A stretch of DNA of 64,000 nucleotides from Flavobacterium panici. Lineage in GTDB: Bacteria; Bacteroidota; Bacteroidia; Flavobacteriales; Flavobacteriaceae. The translations under genes and the position numbers were made by a program. Positions 58,101 through 64,000 of the stretch are shown here, one piece after another; position 1 is the first letter of the stretch; every line of letters begins with the position of its first letter. The DNA lies in assembly GCF_903819335.1 (NCBI RefSeq), contig NZ_CAIJDE010000017.1, positions 310,001-374,000 of the forward strand, given 5' to 3'. The notes under the pieces are model-generated. The model had not been told where the DNA came from and did no database searches. It saw only the letters and a list, made by a program, of their open reading frames with translations.

Positions 58101-59584
58101 TCTGCTTTCGATTTATCTGCAGCTAATTGTGCGGCTGTTTTTTGTGCAGCTGTTGCAGATGGTTTGTTTGCTTGTGCTTGTGCTCTCGCAGCAGCGGCAG
58201 CATCAACTCTTGCTTTATTATCGGCAGCTAATTTTATTCTTCTTGCCTCAGCATCAGCTCTTGCTTTATCTGCAGCTAATTGTGCGGCTGTTTTTTGTTC
58301 TGCTGCAACGGCTCTGTTTGCTGTTGCTGTCTGCGCTCTTGCTGCAGCTGCGGCATCTGCCTTAGCTTTAGCATCGGCGGCTAATTTTATCTTAAGAGCT
58401 TCTGCATCTGCTTTAGCTTTATTGTCTGCGTCTAATTTTGCTTTTGCTGCAGCATCGGCATCAGCCTTAACTTTTTCTGCAGCAGCAAGTCTTGCTTGTT
58501 TTGCTTCGGCATCAGCTTTTGCTTTTGCTTCAGCAGCTAATCTTGCTTTCTCAGCTCCATCTACTCTTGTTACAGGAGCTGCATTTGTTTTTGGTTTAGC
58601 AATTACTGGTTTAGATGTCGTTCTCGAAGGGTCTATTAATGATCCTTCTTCATCATCTCCGTAATAGTAATTTCTGTTTTTGAATTTATAAGCAATAGCA
58701 AATTCATGAGAACCTCCCATATTTGTAAAATTGCCCATTCCTCTTTCGTAGTTATATTCGATTGCAATGCTAGGTGAAATGTTAACCCCTAAACCTGCAG
58801 AAACTCCATATAATGTATTGTAACCTGCCTGTGCCCAAACTCCTTGTTTCAACGAAAGCATGGCAAGTCCTGAAAGAACTGTTTTATCTTTTTTAATTTC
58901 TGTTTTTACGATTCCTGAGAATTTACTTTGCTCAAAAAAACCATAACTGTCAATGTAACCTGTATACATTGCGTGTAATTCAATTGCTCTTTCCGGATCT
59001 TCTTTTACAACGCCAGAACCAAAATTGTAAAGAATTAAGTTGTTTACCGATAATCCGAAATCAAGAAAAGCGGTTCCATAATTAATCCCTGGATTTACAG
59101 TAAGCATTGTGTTTGAAGGATAGTCTCCATTTAAAATATCCGGATCATCAGATATAATTTTTCCTTTGTCTAAACCGCTTTGGTAAGCGCCTACGTTTAA
59201 ACCAAAAGTAAGGTTACTGTCTTCCTGCAAAACGATATTGTGAGCGAAATTAACAACTCCGCCAAACACGGTCATTAAACCATAATTTTGTTGAAACAAA
59301 CCAATAGCAAAGGCTTCATTTTCTCTAAATCGGCCAGAATAATTAGCTAAATAAGTTTGCGGTGCATTGTCAAACTGCACCCATTGTCTTTTGTTGTAAA
59401 AGCTTGCATAAGCGTTTGATTCGCGAACAAAGCTAAATGCAGGGTTTATTAAATATCTATTAAACTTTAATGAATTTCTGATAGGTAATGAAAACGAAAC
59501 AACTCCATTCTCAACTTTGTCCTGAGAATAGAGTACATTAGAAAAACCGTAAAATAAAGTTATGAATAGTAAAATTTTCTTCAT
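55127..59584 (-). CDS. sprD: SprD-like protein: PorP/SprF barrel, Ala-rich rod, SPOR-like end
   Basis: A 1485-residue envelope protein. The signal peptide (ending VLYSQ, about 20) is followed by a PorP/SprF-family domain to about residue 310 (LPIRNSLKFNRYLINPAF, GINYGTAFLDFGLSVNNL, YGVSAGLGVNISPSIAIEYN). Residues about 340-1160 are an Ala/Lys/Asp/Glu/Gln rod built mostly of 17-residue repeats (AKADAEALQAKLAADAK), TolA-like and helical. Then come a further coiled coil (about 1190-1370) and a C-terminal SPOR-like domain (GYYMILAVHSSVEKRDEFLT, INFFYNITTSKYYIYYEKF). In F. johnsoniae sprD is in the sprB operon. Its start overlaps the sprC stop by one base. Confidence 0.85.
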   Translation of the reverse strand: MKKILLFITLFYGFSNVLYSQDKVENGVVSFSLPIRNSLKFNRYLINPAFSFVRESNAYASFYNKRQWVQFDNAPQTYLANYSGRFRENEAFAIGLFQQNYGLMTVFGGVVNFAHNIVLQEDSNLTFGLNVGAYQSGLDKGKIISDDPDILNGDYPSNTMLTVNPGINYGTAFLDFGLSVNNLILYNFGSGVVKEDPERAIELHAMYTGYIDSYGFFEQSKFSGIVKTEIKKDKTVLSGLAMLSLKQGVWAQAGYNTLYGVSAGLGVNISPSIAIEYNYERGMGNFTNMGGSHEFAIAYKFKNRNYYYGDDEEGSLIDPSRTTSKPVIAKPKTNAAPVTRVDGAEKARLAAEAKAKADAEAKQARLAAAEKVKADADAAAKAKLDADNKAKADAEALKIKLAADAKAKADAAAAARAQTATANRAVAAEQKTAAQLAADKARADAEARRIKLAADNKARVDAAAAARAQAQANKPSATAAQKTAAQLAADKSKADAEALKIKLAADAKAKADAEAKAKQTAAAAPTTPAPAPQKTQAQLTAEKAKADAEALKIKLAADAKAKADAAEAKRKADAKAKAEEADLQSILAADAKAKADSDALQARLAAEAKAKAAAEAKTKASIDAANRAKAAADAKAKAAEGAALKEKLAADAKAKADAEARQAIIAAEAKAKADAEALKIKLAADAKAKADAEAQAKLDAEAKAKADAEALQAKLAADAKAKADAEAQAKLDAEAKAKADAEALQAKLVADAKAKADAEALKAKLAADAKAKADAEALQAKQAADAKAKADEEARQAKLAADAKAKADAEALQAKLAADAKAKADAEAEKTRLAAEAKAKADMEALQAKLIADARVKADAEATAKAKAEAEEKQLREAEEARQAKLAADAKAKADAEALQAKLAADAKAKADAEALQAKLAADAKAKADAEALQAKLAADAKAKADAEALQAKLAADAKAKADAEALQAKLAAEAKAKADAEALQAKLAADAKAKADAEALQAKLAADAKAKADAEALQAKLAAEAKAKADAEALQANLAADAKAKADAEALQAKLAADAKAKADAEALQAKLAADAKAKADAEALQAKLAADAKANADAEALQAKFAADAKANADAEALQAKLAADAKAKADAEALQAKLAADAKAKADAEASEKQKADEETRKLKEEEERQARLAAEKAKADAEAAAARAAAAAKDETAKAIESLTQSIESSGKTQNDLLDQFKSTVANKQKDLNDLKEENDLSEKGIYKEPKPFKSVAAENSQIEALKSQLADASKAQKDEIAKLTNLYNERLKKVPNKNDALNKAYLEKINELKAAQLKMELEGAALLADLERIKAETEIEKKRRIKRAAYENDQGRYAQDVAALKRIKETTKVSSTPLTAADFDFGEDQSNMQIIKNIKNSESGYYMILAVHSSVEKRDEFLTKAVASGLSNINFFYNITTSKYYIYYEKFDGLQEATKALEAKGKSPYNGKMAIVKVEN
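56140..58560. repeat. 51-bp coding tandem repeats in sprD
   Basis: A run of imperfect 51-bp units (plus-strand word GCTTGTAATGCTTCTGCATC) encodes the 17-residue Ala-rich repeat. From about 56145 to 56935 some 15 units are in perfect register; towards 58560 they are more diverged. The period is a multiple of three, so copy-number change keeps the frame. Confidence 0.9.
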
Positions 59585-61065
59585 TATTTAATCACAGTTA
59601 TTGATCCTTTTTTTTCACCTGTGTCTGATTGAATGACATAGTAATAAACTGGATTTACATTTTTAAAATCTTTTATAAAAGAGTTAAGTTCTGGATCGTA
59701 ATTGCTGCCGACATCATCATACATTACCTCTCCATTTGAACTTAAAATTATTAGCTTCGTCGACGGCGTTTTATACGCATCTGGAATATTCCAGTAAGGA
59801 TAAGCACCGCTCAGTTTAACAATATTTGGAATTACACTAGTAACAGCATCTGTTGCTGATGTAACTCTAAATGTAAATTCTCTTGAAGCTATACAACCTG
59901 ATTCCTGTGATATTTTAACTTTATATAAACCTCTTACGGCTACCAGATAACTTGCACCGTTAGCACCATTTATTGGTATATTATTTAAAAACCATTCGAA
60001 TTTTGGAGTCCCTGCATCTGTCGTTACAGATACGTTTAATGTTTCTCCTTCTTGAAGCTCATAAGTTTCCGGAACATCTATGCTGGCCGTGAAACTATTG
60101 CTTTTTAAATCGATGCTTCCTGTAGCTTTACAACCGCCAAAATCAACCTCAACAGAATAAAGACCAGATTCACTTGTAGTAATACTGCGAGATGTTTGCG
60201 CGATTACAACACCATCTTTTTTCCAAACATAACTGTTACCTGATGTTGCTGTTAAAATAGTTCCTGAACCGTTTGAACAGAAAGGGTTTCCTAAGCTTGA
60301 ATCAACTGTTACTGCAGATCCTCCGCCAGAAGATACTACTGTAACACGATTAGAACTAAAGTTATCATCATCACAACCGCCGTAATCGATTTGAGCATAA
60401 TAAACACCTGGACTATTTGCTACTAACGTTGTACCGCTTTGTCCTGCTATTAATACGTCATCTTTGTACCATTTATACTTTAAATTTGGATAATTGGCAG
60501 GAGATGATGGTGTGTCTGCTGGAGTTGGATTGTCAACAGAAAGACTTAAATTTCCGCCTGAACAAATAGTTGCATTGGCTTCGTTATTATTGATAAAAAA
60601 TTTCTCTGCAAAGATTCTGTAATAAGCCGGAAACGAAGTCTGGTTCTGGAAATTCTTAACCCTCTGGCTGTAAACGGGCGTGGCCGTATTACTTTTAATA
60701 CGAAGGCTGTATGTATTTGATCCTTTTAAATCCGTAGGAATAGCAAACTTAATCGTTTGCTGCTGCGCCACAGGATCATCTACAAACGAAATTTTTGTTG
60801 TAGCAGTAGGAGTTGTGAAACTTCCTAAATCATCTGAAAGTTCTACTTCAAAAGTAGTCCCTGCCGGAAAGTTTAAATAGCTGAATGTTGCGAAGTATTC
60901 ATTAAATGGCGTTCCATTTACTTCTAAGCCGGCACAAATTCTGTCAAAAGGAAGCTGCTGTCCAACTATTGCTGGTGTTTGAGCATAGGTATGCGATTTA
61001 GTAAACAGAATTATACTAAATAAAATGAAAACTTTAAAAAAAGATAAAGTAGTTTTTTGAATCAT
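59584..61065 (-). CDS. sprC: SprC-like secreted protein with type B sorting-domain-like end
   Basis: A 493-residue secreted protein with signal peptide ending HTYAQ (about 29). It contains several Ig/PKD-like segments with paired cysteines (NATICSGGNLSLSVDNP, YKWYKDDVLIAGQSGTTLV, VYYAQIDYGGCDD, then YVWKKDGVVIAQTSRSI and YSVEVDFGGC). The end (IPNIVKLSGAYPYWNIPDAY, KLIILSSNGEVMYDDVGSNY, PVYYYVIQSDTGEKKGSITV) follows the pattern of T9SS type B/gliding C-terminal domains, though diverged. By position it corresponds to SprC of the F. johnsoniae sprCDBF operon. ATGA overlap with the gene before it and TAATG overlap with sprD indicate tight coupling. Confidence 0.83.
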   Translation of the reverse strand: MIQKTTLSFFKVFILFSIILFTKSHTYAQTPAIVGQQLPFDRICAGLEVNGTPFNEYFATFSYLNFPAGTTFEVELSDDLGSFTTPTATTKISFVDDPVAQQQTIKFAIPTDLKGSNTYSLRIKSNTATPVYSQRVKNFQNQTSFPAYYRIFAEKFFINNNEANATICSGGNLSLSVDNPTPADTPSSPANYPNLKYKWYKDDVLIAGQSGTTLVANSPGVYYAQIDYGGCDDDNFSSNRVTVVSSGGGSAVTVDSSLGNPFCSNGSGTILTATSGNSYVWKKDGVVIAQTSRSITTSESGLYSVEVDFGGCKATGSIDLKSNSFTASIDVPETYELQEGETLNVSVTTDAGTPKFEWFLNNIPINGANGASYLVAVRGLYKVKISQESGCIASREFTFRVTSATDAVTSVIPNIVKLSGAYPYWNIPDAYKTPSTKLIILSSNGEVMYDDVGSNYDPELNSFIKDFKNVNPVYYYVIQSDTGEKKGSITVIK

Positions 61066-61472
61066 ATAGTACGTGTTCTTGCTAAGTCTATACGCTCAAA
61101 AAACAAGATATCAATGAATGTTTCAGAAAAATCATATTTGTAGTTCTCAATAATATCTTTTGCAAGAATTGAAGTAGAACCAATCAATGAGTTTTCTTCA
61201 CAATCTGAAGATTGATCTTTCAAATCAGCCGGCATAGTAAGGCTGTCCTTGGGGGTGGACAGCCCTACTATTAACTGATTAGAATTATCTAATTTGCTGA
61301 TAGATTTATCAGCTGATTCGTTATTTTGATTTATCTCAATTGAAGCTAATTTGCAGTCAGAAACAGCAGAAACCGTAGGCTTTTCTATTGCTGAACTTTG
61401 TGCATACAGACTTAACGAAATAGGAGAAACCAAAAAGAATATATATAAATACTTTTTTGTAGATAGAGCCAT
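61062..61472 (-). CDS. Small secreted protein of the spr locus, unknown
   Basis: A 136-residue protein with a signal peptide ending near LSLYAQ (about 25). The rest is hydrophilic and Ser/Asp/Asn-rich with two cysteines (Cys40 in VSDCKLASIEI and a later SDCEEN). No domain recognised. Its stop overlaps the sprC start (ATGA), so it is an integral part of the operon. Probably periplasmic or surface-associated. Role in gliding is only inferred from position. Confidence 0.7.
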   Translation of the reverse strand: MALSTKKYLYIFFLVSPISLSLYAQSSAIEKPTVSAVSDCKLASIEINQNNESADKSISKLDNSNQLIVGLSTPKDSLTMPADLKDQSSDCEENSLIGSTSILAKDIIENYKYDFSETFIDILFFERIDLARTRTI

Positions 61473-61573
61473 TATGTTTTGATCTTTATTTGGTCCTTTT
61501 AAGACGATACATAAATTGTGTCTGGGGACTTTATTAATAAAATTTACGCTTTGAAATAAAAATCGAAATCTAT

Positions 61574-62866
61574 TTATCTATTGCCGCTTGAAGCTGTAAT
61601 TTTTCCTAATTGTAATCTAAAGTCTGGCTTTTTAGGGTTGAAGATATCAATAAATGTTTCTTTGTTATCACTTTGAGAGTAAACATTAAAGAACACACTG
61701 TTTCCATACCAGCTCTCTAAATCTTCGTTATTTGAGTTGTATTCAGTAAAGATGTTTCCTTTACATAAGTTGAAATACATTTCCTCAAATTTGATTTTTT
61801 TAAGGTTGGCATCATTGATTTCAGTTTTGCTGTCTAATAACACTGCAGGGTTAAATCCAGAGATCACACTTCTTTTCATTTCAAGAGAAGCAGTTTCGGC
61901 TACGTAAACAGCCTCTTTTACTAAACCTGATTGAATGTCAGCATTGATGTTTTCACTGTCATTAAGCATTGTAATGTTAGTCGCAACAACTAAAGTAGTT
62001 TTTTTAGTAAAATCTGTTTCGCTTTTCTTTTCGAATGATTTTACCTCCATACAACGAGATCCGTCTTTGTTACTAGATAAGTAAGAAGATCTAACTGCTA
62101 AAGAGTTATATAAACGACATTGTACACCTTGTGTAAATTTGTAATCGTCGTTGATTGATTTATAAGAAACAAATTTTGTAGCGTTAACGTCTCCACCGAA
62201 GAAAGCAAATGAATCTCCTCCAGAGTAGCTAACCATAACGTTTTCCATAATTGTTTTGTTACCAACACCTGCAATAGTTAAACCGTTGAAAGTATCAACC
62301 CCTTTCACTTTTTTACCTGCAAATTCGATTCTAACATATCTTAAAATTCCAGAGTTTGAAGCAACATTGTCACCACCATAAGTAGTTAAAGTTGGATCAA
62401 GATCCATATTGTAAGATCCTACGTTACCGAATTTGTTGATTGGAGCGTCACCAAGAATTACAACTCCACCCCAGTCTCCAGCTTTTTTCTGGCTGCGGTT
62501 AGATGTAAATACGATTGGATCAGTTTCTAAACCATCAGCAACAAGTTGTGCACCTTTTGTAACTACCAATGTTCCTTTTGTTTCGAAATCACCAATAATT
62601 AAAGTTCCAGGTTCGATTGTTAAAACCGCATTGTTTGTAACGTAAACGTTACCTTGCAAAACATAGATATTCCTTTTAAGCAATTTAGTATTAACAGAAA
62701 TGTTTCCTGCTAAAATTTGATTTGCTTCTCCATACTCTACTTTGTTAGGCTTAAATTCAGTCCAGTTATTTAACCAGTTAGTGTAGCCCATAATTCCTTT
62801 CTCTTGTTGAGCACTCATACTCGTAACTGTCAAAAGAACGCAGATCATTTGAGTAATTTTTTTCAT
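61574..62866 (-). CDS. Secreted beta-helix-like protein of the spr locus
   Basis: A 430-residue secreted protein, signal ending SMSAQ (about 20). The N-terminal half resembles right-handed beta-helix proteins of Bacteroidota: LQGNVYVTNNAVLTIEPGTL, then GTLVVTKGAQLVADG, PIVFTSNRSQKKAGDWGGVV and ILRYVRIEFAGKKVKG. The remainder (about 220-430) is less repetitive and includes GDSFAFFGGDVNATKF. No T9SS sorting domain is clear at the C-terminus. It is upstream of and colinear with sprC-sprD-sprB, with a 101-base gap. Two 13-bp direct repeats lie in its upstream region. Function unknown. Confidence 0.8.
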   Translation of the reverse strand: MKKITQMICVLLTVTSMSAQQEKGIMGYTNWLNNWTEFKPNKVEYGEANQILAGNISVNTKLLKRNIYVLQGNVYVTNNAVLTIEPGTLIIGDFETKGTLVVTKGAQLVADGLETDPIVFTSNRSQKKAGDWGGVVILGDAPINKFGNVGSYNMDLDPTLTTYGGDNVASNSGILRYVRIEFAGKKVKGVDTFNGLTIAGVGNKTIMENVMVSYSGGDSFAFFGGDVNATKFVSYKSINDDYKFTQGVQCRLYNSLAVRSSYLSSNKDGSRCMEVKSFEKKSETDFTKKTTLVVATNITMLNDSENINADIQSGLVKEAVYVAETASLEMKRSVISGFNPAVLLDSKTEINDANLKKIKFEEMYFNLCKGNIFTEYNSNNEDLESWYGNSVFFNVYSQSDNKETFIDIFNPKKPDFRLQLGKITASSGNR

Positions 62867-62894
62867 GATAAAGGTGTGTATTAGGTTAATAATA

Positions 62895-62927
62895 AATTTG
62901 GGTATGCTTTAAATAATTTGGGTATGC
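62895..62927. promoter_or_regulatory. Two 13-bp direct repeats upstream of the beta-helix gene
   Basis: AATTTGGGTATGC occurs at 62895-62907 and 62915-62927, 20 bases apart, about two helical turns. It sits 29-61 bases before the gene's start, where a regulator dimer could bind. No promoter word was found on the minus strand here. Confidence 0.5.
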
Positions 62928-62934
62928 GTAAATG

Positions 62935-62985
62935 AAAAAAACTGTTCTCGGTTTTTCTAAGTATTATTCAGAGTAAATCGAGAAC
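62935..62985 (-). terminator. Terminator after the 150-residue protein gene
   Basis: GTTCTCGATTT and AAACCGAGAAC (minus strand) form an 11-bp stem with one mismatch and a loop of about 20 bases, followed by seven T. It lies between the first gene of the group and the beta-helix gene. Confidence 0.65.
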
Positions 62986-63078
62986 GAGTTGTTTTGTTTT
63001 ACTTTTTCAAAATAACGCAGAAACTAAATCCATCTACGTAAACATTCCAAAAAAGGTTTTAAAATATTTTTTTAAATT

Positions 63079-63531
63079 TTACATTTCGTTCAATTCGTTG
63101 AACTCGTGTAAAGATTTTAATGTGTTTTCGTAAAATAAAATTGCCGCGATAAGGTTTCCTTTATCTGAGTAAGGCATCATTTTTCTTTGAAACTCAACTG
63201 TAGTATCTAAGAAAGTTGTTGTTCCAAGTGCCTGAGCATCCAAAACTTTTTTGTGTTCACTATCGTCTGGAATACCTAAGTCTGCCATAGTAACACCCGG
63301 TTTTGTAACCAACGCAATGTAAGGGAGAGTTTTTACTAATACTTTAATTCGCTCAATATACAATTCCAAAAGTTCTCCTTTTTGCATACCACTCAATTCT
63401 TTTTGATCATGGTATTTACGAATAAGAGCTGTTGTACTAATAATACTTCTTGGAGCGTTTTTTGCCTGTGCAGAAACAGCTGCAGTAGTCATGATAAAAA
63501 ATGCACTAAATAAAATAATTTTCCCTTTCAT
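63079..63531 (-). CDS. Secreted 150-residue protein, unknown
   Basis: A small secreted protein with a signal peptide ending AAVSAQ (about 22). The mature part is predicted helical (STTALIRKYHDQKELSGMQK, LYIERIKVLVKTLPYIAL, AILFYENTLKSLHEFNELNE) with no cysteine and no recognised domain. It is the first gene of the minus-strand group running to sprF and has the best -33/-7 promoter in the window. A hairpin with T-tract follows it, so it may be partly separated from the spr genes. Role unknown. Confidence 0.75.
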   Translation of the reverse strand: MKGKIILFSAFFIMTTAAVSAQAKNAPRSIISTTALIRKYHDQKELSGMQKGELLELYIERIKVLVKTLPYIALVTKPGVTMADLGIPDDSEHKKVLDAQALGTTTFLDTTVEFQRKMMPYSDKGNLIAAILFYENTLKSLHEFNELNEM

Positions 63532-63563
63532 AAATTCTTATTTATATTGGTTGTTGATGCAAA

Positions 63564-63593
63564 CAAAAATATAGAAATTAACTTAAATTGCAA
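63564..63593 (-). promoter_or_regulatory. Promoter of the 150-residue protein gene and possibly the spr locus
   Basis: On the minus strand a TTG (-33) is followed by a 19-base spacer and TATTTTTG (-7, exact TAnnTTTG). It ends 33 bases before the start codon. Confidence 0.75.
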
Positions 63594-63933
63594 CTTTATT
63601 GAATTCTTTTTTCAAAAAAAAAGCTTAAAAAAACCTTAAAACCCCGCTCTATGTCGAGAAAATGTGCGTTTTAACGGGCTTTTTGTTAAATTTGTTAAAA
63701 CAGGAAACGTAAGAGATTATCTATAAAATTGGAATAAAATTTTACTATAAATAGCCAAAAAAAGCATACGTTTATCGTTTTGAACAAAAAAATATTAACA
63801 AAAAAGTCTTGATATCTGCTCGCGTGAAGTAATTTATTAACAAAACTTAGCAGCAACAGAACAAAAAATTTAGCAAAAAACAATCATATTCTCATTAATG
63901 AAATCCCGCACAATAATCTTTAATCTAAAATTT
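63594..63933. other. AT-rich divergent intergenic region
   Basis: About 340 bases between the two divergent promoters. It holds runs of A and T, the direct repeat TTTGTTAAATTTGTTAAAAC near 63684, and no convincing gene. A minus-strand 62-codon frame here encodes a low-complexity Phe/Leu chain and was not accepted. Confidence 0.4.
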
Positions 63934-63961
63934 TTGACTACATCATTTTCTGCTATCTTTG
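63934..63961 (+). promoter_or_regulatory. Promoter of holB, apparently leaderless
   Basis: TTG (63934-63936), a 17-base spacer and TATCTTTG (63954-63961). The start codon begins only four bases after the -7 word, so transcription would start at or next to the ATG. Confidence 0.7.
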
Positions 63962-63965
63962 CTTC

Positions 63966-64000
63966 ATGCAATTTTCTCAAATTTTAGGTCAGGATTACAT
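63966..64000 (+). CDS. holB: DNA polymerase III delta' subunit, first codons
   Basis: Only 11 codons are in the window, reading MQFSQILGQDY and continuing past the edge. The MxFSxILGQ opening is typical of the clamp-loader delta' subunit of Bacteroidota. The promoter directly in front supports this start. Identification rests on a very short N-terminus. Confidence 0.6.
   Translation, partial: MQFSQILGQDY

Noticed and set aside
56140..58560. Regular repeats that could suggest a CRISPR array
   Set aside because: Units are contiguous, in frame, with no unique spacers and no cas genes; they encode a protein repeat.
55933..58664. Leu-rich and Ala-rich plus-strand frames opposite sprD
   Set aside because: They are complements of the 51-bp Ala/Lys repeats and have low-complexity composition.
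63695..63883. A 62-codon minus-strand frame upstream of the spr locus
   Set aside because: Low-complexity Phe/Leu composition from AT-rich DNA, no promoter word directly upstream, no recognisable domain.
1..64000. tRNA, rRNA, riboswitch, integrase and CRISPR-Cas genes
   Set aside because: I looked and saw none; short or diverged RNA elements could still be missed without a covariance search.

Overview
The window looks like the chromosome of a Flavobacterium close to F. johnsoniae. The evidence is the AT-rich DNA, A-rich leaders without Shine-Dalgarno sequences, the Bacteroidota -7 promoter word TAnnTTTG in front of many genes, numerous Bacteroidota lipoproteins, type IX secretion (T9SS) components, and above all a sprC-sprD-sprB-sprF type gliding-motility locus. 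Species was not established; this rests on pattern recognition, not a database search.

Layout. 1-3939 (+): end of hemF, an outer-membrane type protein, a class I fructose-bisphosphate aldolase, hemB and a lipoprotein cytochrome c, closed by a hairpin shared with a convergent M13 metallopeptidase (4000-6060, -). 6263-11022 (+): an EamA transporter, a SCO1/SenC protein, the ferrous iron uptake cluster feoA-feoB plus a 40-residue Cys-rich FeoB-associated membrane protein, and a 39-residue single-pass membrane protein. 11099-13744 (-): an HD hydrolase, an acyl-ACP desaturase and a PlsC acyltransferase. 13951-18719 (+): an antitoxin-like/zeta-toxin-like pair wedged exactly in front of rnpA, then rnpA, a DUF4349 lipoprotein, an S41 protease and a tandem OmpA-domain protein. 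18872-24606 (-): GNAT acetyltransferase, DUF1579 and DUF4837 lipoproteins, a LysM lytic transglycosylase and pgk. 24882-29378 (-): an XRE regulator between two near-identical terminators, an operon of intradiol-dioxygenase-like lipoprotein, frameshifted pirin and an unknown protein, and a LytTR/LytS two-component pair.

29543-63531 (-) is dominated by the gliding locus: two small secreted proteins, a beta-helix protein, SprC, SprD (PorP/SprF barrel fused to a 17-residue Ala-rich repeat rod and a SPOR-like end), the 8145-residue adhesin SprB, and SprF. At the right edge a divergent holB begins from an apparently leaderless promoter.

The least ordinary observations are: (1) the toxin-antitoxin-like module is flanked by a 14-bp direct repeat of the rnpA start region, leaving a relic rnpA 5' end next to the old promoter, so rnpA now appears to depend on the module's transcript; (2) SprB contains two separate higher-order tandem arrays with periods of about 1.77 kb and exactly 1.71 kb, plus an inserted jelly-roll-like domain; (3) the pirin gene is broken by a one-base frameshift; (4) several regulatory-looking hairpins and direct repeats lie in the spr locus.
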